Shown here piece by piece: positions 1-10,119 of a stretch of DNA of 64,000 nt. Below the pieces are notes generated by a model, which saw nothing but the letters and a program-made list of their open reading frames with translations, did not search any database and was not told the origin of the DNA. Both the position numbers and the translations under genes were made by a program. This DNA is from Streptomyces violaceorubidus. Its GTDB lineage: Bacteria > Actinomycetota > Actinomycetes > Streptomycetales > Streptomycetaceae. The stretch is taken from NCBI RefSeq assembly GCF_000717995.1, contig NZ_JODM01000013.1, forward strand, positions 69,342 to 133,341, given 5' to 3'. Numbering within the stretch: position 1 is the first letter of the stretch; each line of letters starts with the position of its first letter.

Positions 1-150
1 GGGGAGCACTGGGAGCGCGCGCTGGTCCGGGTGCCGCCGGGGCGCGGGGCGGCGCTGGCCGGTGCGCTGAAGGCCGCTCAGGCGGCGCGGACGGCCCGCG
101 GGGGCGACGCGGCGGTGTGGGTGCGGATCGATCCGCCCGACATCGGGTGA
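1..150 (+). CDS. priA: Primosomal protein N' (PriA), C-terminal end only
   Basis: The window opens inside an open frame of 49 codons ending at a TGA at 148-150. The residues (GEHWERALVRVPPG ... VRIDPPDIG) match the C-terminal tail of actinobacterial PriA, the replication-restart DNA helicase-like protein. Actinobacterial PriA often lacks ATPase motifs, which cannot be checked here because the body of the gene lies upstream. It is followed by a small HTH gene and by fmt on the plus strand, the usual Streptomyces order. Identification rests on the short tail and the neighbours. Confidence 0.75.
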   Translation, partial: GEHWERALVRVPPGRGAALAGALKAAQAARTARGGDAAVWVRIDPPDIG

Positions 151-253
151 GGGGCGTACACGCCCACGCCACGGCCCTCCGTCTCCCGGAGGGTCGGGAG
201 GTGCGGAGGGCCGGTGTGGGGCCGCGGTTCGGCCGGTGCGGCGGCCGGTGCGG

Positions 254-337
254 GTCAGTCGGTGCGGGTCGGGCAGCGCTGGTCGGTCGGTGCGGGTCGG
301 GCAGCGCTGGTCGGTCGGTGTGGGTCGGCCGCAGTGG
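254..337. repeat. Three tandem copies of a 28-bp repeat
   Basis: Units at 254-281, 282-309 and 310-337; the first two differ at one base and the third diverges in its second half. The core is GGTCGGTGCGGGTCGGGCAG. A partial fourth unit (GTCGGTCG) follows. It lies between the converging ends of priA and the minus-strand HTH gene, where it should not affect either protein. A variable-number tandem repeat is the simplest reading. Confidence 0.85.
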
Positions 338-355
338 GTCGGTCGTCGGTGCGCG

Positions 356-907
356 TCAGCCGTTGCGCGGGCCGGGGAACGCGGTCGGGCGGACCTCGTC
401 GCGCAGGGACGGACTGCCCGACGTCGGCTGAGTCGGCATGGAGCGGGCCGCCGGGACCGTGGGCACCGGGGGGAGCCCCGAGCCCACGTTGACCGGGTGG
501 GTGCCCGTCGGCTCCGCGGGGTGCTCGGTGGTCTCCGCGGCGGACGCCGTCTGGGCCGCCGCGCGCCGGGAGCCGTAGCGCCGGTGCACCGCCTGCTTGG
601 TGACGCCGAGCGCCGAGCCCACCGCGTCCCACGAGAAGCCGAGCGAACGGTCGAAGTCCACGGCGGCCGTGACCAGGGTCTCGACACTGTCCCGCAGCTC
701 CTGGGCGAGACGGACCGTCGGGGCGGGGGCGCGTCCGTAGACGACGAAGCCCGCGGAGGGGCCGGAGCGGCGCGGGCGGTAGACGTTGCCCAACTGGGCG
801 GTGAGGGTGCGCAGTGCGTCCACCTGCCGGCGGACCCGCTCGATGTCCCGCACCAGCAAGTGCAGGCTGGCCCGAGCCTGGGCGTCGTGGGTTGCGTGGT
901 CGGCCAT
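356..907 (-). CDS. Conserved Streptomyces protein with a helix-turn-helix motif
   Basis: 183 residues from ATG 907; GAGAGG lies 7 nt upstream, which favours this start over TTG 913. The N-terminal half is alpha-helical (an [18 protein letters not shown] stretch). A clear helix-turn-helix follows near residues 90-115 ([20 protein letters not shown]), of the kind found in sigma-like and Lrp-like DNA-binding proteins. The C-terminal 60 residues are rich in Ala, Pro and Thr and probably disordered. It converges on priA and is divergent from fmt. I recognise it as a conserved hypothetical of this locus; its target is unknown. DNA binding is inferred from the HTH only. Confidence 0.75.
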   Translation of the reverse strand: MADHATHDAQARASLHLLVRDIERVRRQVDALRTLTAQLGNVYRPRRSGPSAGFVVYGRAPAPTVRLAQELRDSVETLVTAAVDFDRSLGFSWDAVGSALGVTKQAVHRRYGSRRAAAQTASAAETTEHPAEPTGTHPVNVGSGLPPVPTVPAARSMPTQPTSGSPSLRDEVRPTAFPGPRNG

Positions 908-1211
908 GAACAAGCCTCTCGAACCGGCGTTGAAAGGAATCGGGCCGCGCGGGCGGCCCGGTCAACTCTTCCTTGACCAACGTGTGGGTGGGCCGTTGGT
1001 CACGGGGCGGGGGCGTGGGGGTTTGTTCGTGCGCCCCCTCGGCCCTGCCGTCCCGGGGCTCCCGCCCGTGCCCCGTCCGTTCGCCGTCGGGCGGGAGGCG
1101 GAGTCCTTCCCGGGGGTGCCGCGCGGTCGGCGGCGGCCTTCCGCCGGTTGACGGCTCGTAGACTGGTGCGCTGCCCAGCAAACACCCCCGCCCGAGAGGC
1201 CCGTCCCACCC
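908..1211. other. Divergent intergenic region, HTH gene / fmt
   Basis: 304 bp without a credible gene. It should hold promoters for the minus-strand HTH gene and for fmt. Both strands carry long open frames here, but they are Arg/Pro-rich products of GC bias with no ribosome-binding site. A Streptomyces-like -10 (TAGACT near 1158) points towards fmt; no convincing -35 is paired with it. Confidence 0.5.
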
Positions 1212-2144
1212 ATGAAGCTCGTCTTCGCCGGTACCCCCGAGGTCGCCGTCCCCGCCCTGGACGCCTTGATCGCCTCCGGGCGTCACGAGGTGGCCGCCGT
1301 CGTCACGCGGCCCGACGCGCCGGCCGGGCGCGGGCGCCGACTGGTCGCCTCGCCCGTGGCCGAGCGGGCCGAGGAGGCGGGCATCGAGGTGCTCAAGCCC
1401 GCGAAGCCGCGCGACCCCGACTTCCTGGAGCGGCTGCGCGAGATCGCGCCCGACTGCTGCCCCGTCGTCGCCTACGGAGCCCTGCTGCCCCGCGTCGCCC
1501 TGGACGTGCCCGCCCGGGGCTGGGTCAACCTGCACTTCTCGCTGCTGCCCGCCTGGCGCGGCGCGGCCCCCGTGCAGCACGCGCTGATGGCGGGCGACGA
1601 GATCACCGGCGCGTCCACCTTCCTGATCGAGGAGGGTCTGGACTCCGGCCCCGTGTACGGGACGGTCACCGAGACCATCCGCCCCACCGACACCAGCGGC
1701 GACCTGCTGACCCGGCTGGCCTTCGCCGGGGCCGGCCTGCTCGCGGCCACCATGGACGGCATCGAGGACGGCAGCCTGGCGGCGGTGCCGCAGCCGGGCG
1801 AGGGCGTCACCCTCGCCCCGAAGATCAGCGTGGAGGACGCCCGGGTCGACTGGACCGCCCCGGCGCTGCGCGTGGACCGGGTGGTGCGCGGCTGCACCCC
1901 GGCGCCCGGCGCCTGGACCACCTTCCGAGGCGAGCGGCTCAAGCTGGTGCACGTCGTTCCGCTGCCCGACCGGACGGACCTCGCCCCGGGGCAGCTCGCC
2001 GCCGGGAAGAACAACGTGTACGTCGGCACCGGGTCGCACGCCGTCGAGCTGCTGTGGGTGCAGGCGCAGGGCAAGAAGCCGATGCGGGCCGCGGACTGGG
2101 CACGCGGGGCGCGGATCACCGAGGGCGAGCAGGTCGGCGACTGA
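1212..2144 (+). CDS. fmt: Methionyl-tRNA formyltransferase
   Basis: 310 residues, the normal family length (about 310-315). It transfers a formyl group from 10-formyl-tetrahydrofolate to initiator Met-tRNA in the cytoplasm. Visible hallmarks: the N-terminal start [19 protein letters not shown], the catalytic/folate-binding loop [17 protein letters not shown] (about residues 107-123) and [20 protein letters not shown]. The C-terminal OB-like domain contacts tRNA. rsmB follows after 132 bp, so translation-initiation and ribosome-modification functions are clustered, as in most Streptomyces. Confidence 0.96.
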   Translation: MKLVFAGTPEVAVPALDALIASGRHEVAAVVTRPDAPAGRGRRLVASPVAERAEEAGIEVLKPAKPRDPDFLERLREIAPDCCPVVAYGALLPRVALDVPARGWVNLHFSLLPAWRGAAPVQHALMAGDEITGASTFLIEEGLDSGPVYGTVTETIRPTDTSGDLLTRLAFAGAGLLAATMDGIEDGSLAAVPQPGEGVTLAPKISVEDARVDWTAPALRVDRVVRGCTPAPGAWTTFRGERLKLVHVVPLPDRTDLAPGQLAAGKNNVYVGTGSHAVELLWVQAQGKKPMRAADWARGARITEGEQVGD

Positions 2145-2276
2145 CGGGCGTCGTCGCGTCCTCGCGTCGTCGCCTCGCCTCGTCGCCTCGTCGCTCTCCG
2201 CGCAACCGCTTCACCGTTCACCGGCCCGGCGTACGCTGGTGAGCGCACTTCATCCCACACCCGGAGCACCTTTTTC

Positions 2277-3704
2277 GTGAGCGAGCAGCCCCGCCGTCCC
2301 CGCAAACCCGGCAAGCCGTACCGCAGGCCCCAGAAGGACCCCGTCCGCATCCTCGCCTTCGAGGCGCTCAGGGCCGTCGACGAGCGGGACGCGTACGCCA
2401 ACCTCGTCCTGCCGCCGCTGCTGCGCAAGGCGCGGGAGAGCGAGGGCCCCGAGAAGTTCGACGCCCGGGACGCCGCCCTGGCGACCGAGCTGGTGTACGG
2501 GACGCTGCGCCGGCAGGGGACGTACGACGCGATCATCGCGGACTGCGTGGACCGGCCGCTGCGCGAAGTCGATCCGCCGGTTCTCGACGTGCTCAGCCTG
2601 GGCGTTCACCAGCTGCTCGGGACACGTATCCCGAGCCATGCCGCGGTCTCGGCCTCCGTGGAGCTGGCGCGGGTCGTGCTCGGGGACGGACGGGCCAAGT
2701 TCGTCAACGCCGTACTGCGCAAGGTCGCGCGGGACGACCTGGACGGCTGGCTGGAGCGCGTCGCCCCGCCCTACGACGAGGACCCCGAGGACCACCTGGC
2801 CGTCGTGCACTCGCACCCGCGCTGGGTGGTCTCCGCGCTGTGGGACTCGCTGGGCGGCGGCCGGGCCGGCATCGAGGAACTGCTGGTCGCCGACAACGAA
2901 CGCCCCGAGGTCACCCTGGTCGCGCGGCCGGGCCGGGCCACCCCCGACGAACTGCTCGGCGAGGAGGCCGCCGTACCGGGGCACTGGTCGCCGTACGCGG
3001 TGCGGTTGAGCGAGGGCGGTGAACCGGGGGCCGTCGAGGCGGTGCGGGAGGGCCGGGCCGGGGTGCAGGACGAGGGCAGCCAGCTGGTCGCCCTGGCCCT
3101 CGCCAACGCGCCGCTGGACGGGCCGGACCGGCGCTGGCTGGACGGGTGCGCGGGGCCCGGTGGCAAGGCCGCGCTCCTCGCCGCGCTCGCCGCCGAGCGG
3201 GGTGCCTTCCTGCTGGCCTCCGAGAAGCAGCCGCACCGTGCCGGGCTCGTGGCCAGGGCGCTGGACGGCAATCCCGGCCCGTACCAGGTGATCGCCGCCG
3301 ACGGGACCCGCCCGGCGTGGCGGCCCGGGAGCTTCGACCGCGTCCTGGTCGACGTGCCGTGCACGGGGCTCGGTGCCCTGCGGCGCCGGCCCGAGGCGCG
3401 CTGGCGGCGCCGTCCCGAGGACCTGGACGGCTTCGCCCCGCTCCAGCGCGGGCTGCTGCGCAGCGCCCTGGAGGCCGTACGGGTCGGGGGCGTCGTCGCC
3501 TACGCGACCTGCTCGCCGCACCTCGCGGAGACCCGGGCCGTCGTCGCGGACGTCCTCAAGCAGCACCCCGAGGCCGACCTGGTCGACGCCCGCCCACTGC
3601 TGCCGGGCGTCCCCGACCTGGGCGAGGGCCCCGACGTACAGCTCTGGCCCCACATCCACGGCACCGACGCGATGTACCTGGCCCTGATCCGCCGCACCGC
3701 GTAA
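2277..3704 (+). CDS. rsmB: 16S rRNA m5C967 methyltransferase RsmB (Sun/Fmu)
   Basis: 475 residues from GTG 2277. An N-terminal NusB-like helical RNA-binding domain (about residues 20-160) precedes a Rossmann SAM-dependent methyltransferase domain. The SAM-binding motif [13 protein letters not shown] lies near residue 290; motif IV has [19 protein letters not shown]; motif VI has YATCSPH, whose Cys is the catalytic nucleophile in this family. The Lys/Arg-rich N-terminus is usual for actinobacterial members. It probably forms a unit with fmt and precedes rpe across a repeat-filled gap. Confidence 0.95.
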   Translation: MSEQPRRPRKPGKPYRRPQKDPVRILAFEALRAVDERDAYANLVLPPLLRKARESEGPEKFDARDAALATELVYGTLRRQGTYDAIIADCVDRPLREVDPPVLDVLSLGVHQLLGTRIPSHAAVSASVELARVVLGDGRAKFVNAVLRKVARDDLDGWLERVAPPYDEDPEDHLAVVHSHPRWVVSALWDSLGGGRAGIEELLVADNERPEVTLVARPGRATPDELLGEEAAVPGHWSPYAVRLSEGGEPGAVEAVREGRAGVQDEGSQLVALALANAPLDGPDRRWLDGCAGPGGKAALLAALAAERGAFLLASEKQPHRAGLVARALDGNPGPYQVIAADGTRPAWRPGSFDRVLVDVPCTGLGALRRRPEARWRRRPEDLDGFAPLQRGLLRSALEAVRVGGVVAYATCSPHLAETRAVVADVLKQHPEADLVDARPLLPGVPDLGEGPDVQLWPHIHGTDAMYLALIRRTA

Positions 3705-3770
3705 CCCGCGAAGGCCCCGGGACCGCCCGCGCCCTCACGCAACCCGCACCCGACGCCGCTCCGCGCCCCC

Positions 3771-3970
3771 TCCAGGGGCGCGGGGACCTGCGCGGGCAAC
3801 CCGCCACCGGGCCCGCGGTCGACGACGATCCGCAAGCCCTCCAGGGGCGCGGGGACCTGCGCGGGCAACCCGCCACCGGGCCCGCGGTCGACGACGATCC
3901 GCAAGCCCTCCAGGGGCGCGGGGAAGTGCGCGGGCAACCCACCACCGGGCCCGCGGCCGACGGACAGCCC
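3771..3970. repeat. Three tandem copies of a 69-bp repeat between rsmB and rpe
   Basis: Copies start at 3771, 3840 and 3909, each exactly 69 bp apart and opening with TCCAGGGGCGCGGGGA. The first two are nearly identical; the third diverges from about 3922. Each unit contains CTCCAGGGGCGCGGGG, the core of a common interspersed Streptomyces intergenic repeat (recognised from memory). The array fills the gap upstream of rpe. Spacers and units are not CRISPR-like because the whole period is conserved. Confidence 0.85.
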
Positions 3971-4024
3971 CCGCCACCCCGGACCCCCGCCCGCTCACCC
4001 CGGAGGACATGGCAGGCTTGGGGC

Positions 4025-4711
4025 ATGGCCGCGCAGATCAACCCCAGCATCCTGTCCGCCGACTTCGCCCGCCTCGCGGACGAGGCCAAGGCGGTCCAGG
4101 GAGCCGACTGGCTCCACGTCGACGTCATGGACAACCACTTCGTCCCGAACCTCACGCTCGGCGTGCCGGTGGTCGAGTCCCTGGCCCGCGCGACCGACAC
4201 CCCGCTGGACTGCCACCTCATGATCGAGGCCCCCGACCGCTGGGCGCCGCAGTACGTCGAGGCGGGCGCCGGGTCCGTCACCTTCCACGTCGAGGCCGCC
4301 GCCGCGCCGGTGCGGCTCGCCCGGGAGATCCGGGCCAAGGGCGCCCGCGCGTCCATGGCGCTGAAGCCCGCGACGCCGATCGAGCCGTACGAGGACCTGC
4401 TCCCCGAGCTCGACATGCTGCTGATCATGACGGTTGAACCCGGCTTCGGCGGGCAGGCGTTCCTCGACATCATGCTTCCCAAGATCCGGCGCACCCGTGA
4501 GCTGATCAAGAAGCACGGTCTGGAGCTGTGGCTCCAGGTCGACGGCGGGGTCTCGGTGTCGACGATCGAGCGGTGCGCCGACGCCGGCGCCGACGTCTTC
4601 GTCGCGGGTTCCGCCGTGTACGGGGCGTCCGACCCGGCCGAGGCGGTACGTGCACTGCGCACACAGGCAGATGCGGCGACCACCAAGGCATCCTGGTCCT
4701 GCGACCACTGA
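4025..4711 (+). CDS. rpe: Ribulose-phosphate 3-epimerase
   Basis: 228 residues from ATG 4025, the usual length. It interconverts ribulose 5-phosphate and xylulose 5-phosphate in the pentose phosphate pathway. TIM-barrel signatures are complete: [12 protein letters not shown] at the start, [12 protein letters not shown] (metal and catalytic Asp), [18 protein letters not shown] and LQVDGGV. The frame is open far upstream, but the conserved [14 protein letters not shown] start fixes the N-terminus. The nearest GGAGG is 18 nt upstream, so initiation may be weak or use another signal. A SorC-type sugar-phosphate regulator gene follows. Confidence 0.96.
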   Translation: MAAQINPSILSADFARLADEAKAVQGADWLHVDVMDNHFVPNLTLGVPVVESLARATDTPLDCHLMIEAPDRWAPQYVEAGAGSVTFHVEAAAAPVRLAREIRAKGARASMALKPATPIEPYEDLLPELDMLLIMTVEPGFGGQAFLDIMLPKIRRTRELIKKHGLELWLQVDGGVSVSTIERCADAGADVFVAGSAVYGASDPAEAVRALRTQADAATTKASWSCDH

Positions 4712-4812
4712 GGAACAGAAAGTGAACGGCTCCCATCAGGGCTGATCAACAGCGCCGAATCTGCAAGGATGAACGGCGTATCCAGAGTGTGAACAGCAGT
4801 GAGGAGATCGCC

Positions 4813-5832
4813 GTGTCGGGTATGTCGGCGGGCCGTTCAGCCATGCGGATGGGACCCGCTGAGCTGGTCCAGGCGGCGGCCATGGCCCGCCGCTTCTACC
4901 TCGAGGGCAAGTCCAAGATCCAGATCGCGGAGGAGTTCGGCGTCAGCCGCTTCAAGGTGGCCAGGGTTCTCGAGACCGCCCTCGAGCGGGACCTTGTACG
5001 CATCGAGATCCGGGTGCCGGCCGAGCTGGACGCGGAGCGCTCGGACGCCCTGCGGGCGCGTTACGGCCTCAGGCACGCCGTCGTGGTGGAGTCCCCGGCC
5101 GACGCCGAGGAGACACCCGACCCGGAGAACCTGGGCGAGGTGGCCGCCGACCTGCTCGGCGAGCTGGTCAACGAGGGTGATGTGCTCGGGCTGGCCTGGG
5201 GCAGGTCGACCATCCACATGGCGGCGGCGCTCGACCGGCTGCCGCCGTGCACCGTGGTCCAGCTGACGGGCGTGTACGACGCCGGGACCGCCGAGCGCGG
5301 CTCGGTGGAGGCCGTCCGCCGCGCCGCCCAGGTCTCCGGCGGCGACGCCCACCCCATCTACGCGCCGATGCTGCTGCCCGACGTGGCCACCGCACAGGCG
5401 CTGCGGCACCAGACCGGTATCGCCCGGGCCTTCGAGTACTTCGACAAGGTCACGGTCGCCTGCGTCTCCATCGGCTCCTGGGAGCCCGGCATCTCGACGG
5501 TGCACGACATGCTCAGCGACGAGGAGCGGGCGCACTACGCCTCCCTCGGGGTCGCCGCCGAGATGTCCGCGCACCTCTTCGACGCCGAGGGCCGCCGGGT
5601 CGGGCGGGACCTGGGGGAGCGGTGCATCACGGTCAAGGCCGACCAGCTCCGCCGCATCCCCGAGGTCGTCGCGATCGCGGGCGGGCAGCGCAAGGCCGCG
5701 GCCATCGACGCGGTGCTGCGCTCCGGCCTGGTCACCAGCCTGGTGACGGACACCTCGGCCGCGGACTACCTGATGACGGCGGGTTCGGCACCGAAGTCGA
5801 CGCTCAACCGGACCGACCCCGACGGGATCTGA
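4813..5832 (+). CDS. SorC/DeoR-family sugar-binding transcriptional regulator
   Basis: 339 residues if translation starts at GTG 4813, which has GAGGAG 6 nt upstream; GTG 4789 (347 residues) is a weaker alternative. An N-terminal winged HTH (residues about 20-70, EGKSKIQIAEEFGVSRFKV) is followed by a SorC sugar-phosphate-sensing domain of the ribose-isomerase-like fold, with GLAWGRSTIHMAAAL and VTDTSAADYLM near the C-terminus. Such proteins respond to phosphorylated sugars. Its place just after rpe suggests pentose-phosphate sensing, but that is inference from position. Confidence 0.85.
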   Translation: MSGMSAGRSAMRMGPAELVQAAAMARRFYLEGKSKIQIAEEFGVSRFKVARVLETALERDLVRIEIRVPAELDAERSDALRARYGLRHAVVVESPADAEETPDPENLGEVAADLLGELVNEGDVLGLAWGRSTIHMAAALDRLPPCTVVQLTGVYDAGTAERGSVEAVRRAAQVSGGDAHPIYAPMLLPDVATAQALRHQTGIARAFEYFDKVTVACVSIGSWEPGISTVHDMLSDEERAHYASLGVAAEMSAHLFDAEGRRVGRDLGERCITVKADQLRRIPEVVAIAGGQRKAAAIDAVLRSGLVTSLVTDTSAADYLMTAGSAPKSTLNRTDPDGI

Positions 5833-5840
5833 CGGCCCAT

Positions 5841-5890
5841 CGGCACCGGAGGAAGCCGGTCGGCACCGGACGAAGCCGGTCGGCACCGGC
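5841..5890. repeat. Short 20-bp tandem repeat upstream of the barstar gene
   Basis: Units CGGCACCGGAGGAAGCCGGT at 5841-5860 and a one-base variant at 5861-5880, then a half unit CGGCACCGGC at 5881-5890. The array lies between the regulator stop and the barstar ribosome-binding site, so it forms part of the barstar leader. Each unit contains a small CCGG..CCGG inverted repeat. Confidence 0.75.
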
Positions 5891-5912
5891 AGGACAGGAA
5901 GAAGGACGCGAC

Positions 5913-6266
5913 ATGACCGAGGACCCCGCGGGACGGCTCGTGGCCACGCTGGACCTCGACGGGGTCACGGACAAGGCGGGCCTGATGGAGCGCTGCGCCC
6001 GTGACCTGTCGCTTCCCGACTGGTTCGGCCGCAACTGGGACGCGCTCGCCGACTCCCTCGCCGACCCCTCCGTCTGGCCGGAGGGCGCGGCCGACCGCGG
6101 CCTGGTGCTCGTGGTGCAGGGCTGGCGGGCGTACGCCGAGGCGCGGCCCGAGGAGTGGGCCGTCGCCGAGGAGGTCTTCGCCGAGGCCACCGACCGGGGC
6201 CCCGGGCTCTTCGTCACCCTCGGCCCTGGAGGTTCCTCCAAGGAGGCCGTTGACCAGCCTGGATGA
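5913..6266 (+). CDS. Barstar-family ribonuclease inhibitor
   Basis: 117 residues from ATG 5913, with GGAAGAAGGA upstream. The diagnostic barstar segment LPDWFGRNWDALADSL (about residues 30-45) is present; its aromatic and Asp residues correspond to those that plug the barnase active site. No barnase-type RNase gene is visible in the window, so this is an orphan inhibitor, a common situation in Streptomyces. It may inhibit a secreted guanyl-specific RNase encoded elsewhere. It is not closely coupled to guaB1 (108 bp gap). Confidence 0.88.
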   Translation: MTEDPAGRLVATLDLDGVTDKAGLMERCARDLSLPDWFGRNWDALADSLADPSVWPEGAADRGLVLVVQGWRAYAEARPEEWAVAEEVFAEATDRGPGLFVTLGPGGSSKEAVDQPG

Positions 6267-6332
6267 TCTGCCCGGGGCTGATCGGCCGCCCGTCGTGGGA
6301 CAATGAAGTACGTGCTCTTTCCCCCTGGCTGA

Positions 6333-7817
<1,485 letters not shown>

Positions 7818-7847
7818 CCCGCCGGCCCCCTGGCTTCGGCTTCCGTG

Positions 7848-7890
7848 CCCGGGTGACGGTGGACGGGCGGCCCGTCCACCGTCACCCGGG
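7848..7890 (+). terminator. Perfect 21-bp inverted repeat after guaB1
   Basis: Arms 7848-7868 and 7870-7890 are exact reverse complements around one central base, so the real loop would open to 3-5 nt. It lies 30 bp past the guaB1 stop and before the Lrp-family gene. There is no U-tract, as is common for Streptomyces terminators. It would work in either direction. Confidence 0.85.
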
Positions 7891-8018
7891 TGGTCTTCGG
7901 TGTCCGGAGGGGAGTCGGGCCCGTGTTCTACTTCGTGTACGGCCACCGCCGCTCCCGACTCGCCGCTCCGGACCCGTCCGCGGGCCGGACGCACCAGAAG
8001 TGAAGTGAACGACCCGCC

Positions 8019-8471
8019 GTGCTGAACGATCTCGACGAACGCATCGTGCACGCCCTCGCCGAGGACGCCCGCCGCTCCTACGCGGACATCGGGCAGTCGG
8101 TCGGCCTCTCCGCGCCCGCCGTGAAACGGCGCGTGGACCGGCTGCGCGCCACCGGAGCCATCACCGGCTTCACCGTACGGGTCGACCCCGCCGCGCTCGG
8201 CTGGGAGACCGAGGGGTTCGTCGAGATCTTCTGCCGCCGCAACACCTCGCCCGAGACCATCCAGCGGGGCCTGGAGCGCTACCAGGAGGTCGTGGCCGCG
8301 TCCACCGTCACCGGGGACGCGGACGCGGTCGCCCAGGTCTTCGCCTCCGACATGCGCCACTTCGAGCGGGTCCTGGAGCGGATCGCCGGGGAACCGTTCG
8401 TGGAGCGGACCAAGTCCGTGCTGGTGCTCTCACCGCTGCTGCGGCGCTTCTCGTCGGGCTCGCCCACGTAA
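8019..8471 (+). CDS. Lrp/AsnC-family transcriptional regulator
   Basis: 150 residues from GTG 8019. The N-terminal winged HTH opens LNDLDERIVHALAEDARRSY with recognition region VGLSAPAVKRRVDRL, followed by the RAM ligand-binding domain (GWETEGFVEIFC, ASTVTGDADAVAQVF). Lrp-type proteins sense amino acids. It lies just upstream of the MFS-davA-davB genes and points the same way, so lysine or a lysine breakdown product is a reasonable ligand. That link is inference from position. Confidence 0.9.
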   Translation: MLNDLDERIVHALAEDARRSYADIGQSVGLSAPAVKRRVDRLRATGAITGFTVRVDPAALGWETEGFVEIFCRRNTSPETIQRGLERYQEVVAASTVTGDADAVAQVFASDMRHFERVLERIAGEPFVERTKSVLVLSPLLRRFSSGSPT

Positions 8472-8512
8472 TCCGATGGGCAGGGCGCCGGCCGGCGTCT
8501 AGCATCGGTGCC

Positions 8513-8530
8513 ATGACCCGGCGACATTGA
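8513..8530 (+). other. Possible leaderless five-codon upstream ORF (MTRRH-stop)
   Basis: ATG 8513 is followed by ACC CGG CGA CAT TGA. A TAGCAT -10-like box ends 7 nt before the ATG, the spacing expected for a leaderless Streptomyces transcript. MTRRH is the opening of the leader peptides often found upstream of Streptomyces sulfur genes (from memory). Here the frame stops at once, and no Cys codons follow. It precedes the MFS gene by 80 bp. It may be a vestigial or chance leader. Confidence 0.35.
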
Positions 8531-8610
8531 TCCACCCGTAGCGCCTCCTCCCGAGGGCCGCCCCGGACGCCGTACCTCCGGTGTCCGATCCGCCCCCTCG
8601 GGAAGGCCCC

Positions 8611-9864
8611 ATGACCGTCTCACCCTCGCCCTCGCCCGCCCCGGAGCGTGCCGCCACCGCGCCCGCCGGCACCCGCCGCCTCGTGCGCACGCTGTACGCC
8701 TCCGCGTTCTGTGACGAGTTCGTCCTGCTCTACCCGGTGTACGCGCTGCTGTTCAGCGACACCGGTCTGTCCGTCTGGCAGACGACCTCGCTGTTCGCCC
8801 TGTGGTCGCTCACCGGTGTCCTGCTGGAGGTGCCCTCCGGCGCCTGGGCCGACGCCGTCTCCCGGCGGCTGCTGCTGATCCTCGGCCCGCTGCTCACCGC
8901 CGCCGGCTTCGCGCTGTGGGTGCTCGTGCCTTCCTACGGCGCCTTCGCGCTCGGCTTCCTGCTCTGGGGCGCCGGCGGCGCGCTCGGCTCGGGCGCGCTG
9001 GAGGCGCTGGTCTACGACGAGCTGGACCGGGCCGGCGCGGCCGACCGGTACGCCCGCGTCATGGGCCGGGCCCGGGCGATCGGCATCGCCGCGACCATGT
9101 CCGCCATGGGTCTGGCCGGTCCGGTCTTCGCCTGGGGCGGCTACGACGCGGTGGGCGCGGCGAGCGTGCTCGCCTGTCTGACCGCGGCGGCGGTGGCGAC
9201 CCGGTTCCCCGAGCACCGCACACGCTCCTCCGGCGGCGAGCGCTGGTCCGCGAGCCTGCGCGCGGGACTCGCCGACGCCCGCGCCGACCGGTCCGTGCGC
9301 GGCGCGCTGCTGCTCGTACCGGCCGTGACGGCGGTGTGGGGCGCGCTCGACGAGTACACCCCGCTGCTGGCGCGCGACACCGGTGTGGCGTCCGAGACCG
9401 TGCCCTGGCTGCTCCTGCTGATCTGGGCCGGCGCCACGGCCGGCAGCCTGCTGGCGGGGGCGGCGGAGCGACTGACCACCCACGGGTTCGCCGCCCTGCT
9501 CACCGGCTCGGCGCTCGCCCTGGCCCTGGGCGGTCTGGCCGGGACACCGGCCGCTCTGGTCCTGGTGGCGCTCGCCTTCGGCGGGTTCCAGCTGGCCACG
9601 GTGCTGGCCGACGCCCGCCTCCAGCAGCGTATCGACGACACCGGGCGGGCCACCCTGACCTCGGTCGCGGGCCTCGGTACCGAGCTGGGCAACTTCGCCG
9701 TCTACGGCGCCTACGCGGCGGCGGCCACGGCGTGGGGGCACGGCACCGCCTTCGCGCTGTCCGCGGTGCCGTACGTCCTGACGGCGCTGTTGCTGGTCGG
9801 TGCCGTCCGGGCCGCCGTCGCGGCTGCCGGGGCACGACGTCGAAGCCGCCGGTCCCGCGCGTGA
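8611..9864 (+). CDS. MFS transporter
   Basis: 417 residues from ATG 8611, with GGGAAGG 4 nt upstream. About twelve hydrophobic segments are visible. The loop after the second helix has GAWADAVSRR, an MFS motif A-like signature, and a long hydrophilic linker (EHRTRSSGGERWSAS) splits the two six-helix halves. The C-terminus is Arg-rich (ARRRSRRSRA). It lies between the Lrp regulator and davA on the same strand, with 255 bp before davA. It could carry lysine, aminovalerate or a related amine; substrate is not readable from sequence. Confidence 0.85.
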   Translation: MTVSPSPSPAPERAATAPAGTRRLVRTLYASAFCDEFVLLYPVYALLFSDTGLSVWQTTSLFALWSLTGVLLEVPSGAWADAVSRRLLLILGPLLTAAGFALWVLVPSYGAFALGFLLWGAGGALGSGALEALVYDELDRAGAADRYARVMGRARAIGIAATMSAMGLAGPVFAWGGYDAVGAASVLACLTAAAVATRFPEHRTRSSGGERWSASLRAGLADARADRSVRGALLLVPAVTAVWGALDEYTPLLARDTGVASETVPWLLLLIWAGATAGSLLAGAAERLTTHGFAALLTGSALALALGGLAGTPAALVLVALAFGGFQLATVLADARLQQRIDDTGRATLTSVAGLGTELGNFAVYGAYAAAATAWGHGTAFALSAVPYVLTALLLVGAVRAAVAAAGARRRSRRSRA

Positions 9865-10119
9865 CCACTTCGCACGCCGGCCCGCTTCCCCCTCGCCGCC
9901 GCACCCGCACCACGTCGGGCCCAGGGCTGGACCCGTCTCCGCCGCGCGAGGGAGGGCGGGGACCGGGCCTGCTGGAGGGGCGCAACGAATCGCCGTCGAG
10001 GGCGGTGCGCACGCAACGATCCGCTCACCGGCGCGCAACAGGTCCGTCTTGTCCGGCCGAGTCCGCCGACCGTACCGTCTATCTGGCCCCCGCCCCCTTT
10101 CCCCCGGTGAGGAATACGC

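Noticed and set aside
3771..3970. Possible CRISPR array at the 69-bp repeats
   Set aside because: The entire 69-bp period is conserved; there are no unique spacers and no cas genes.
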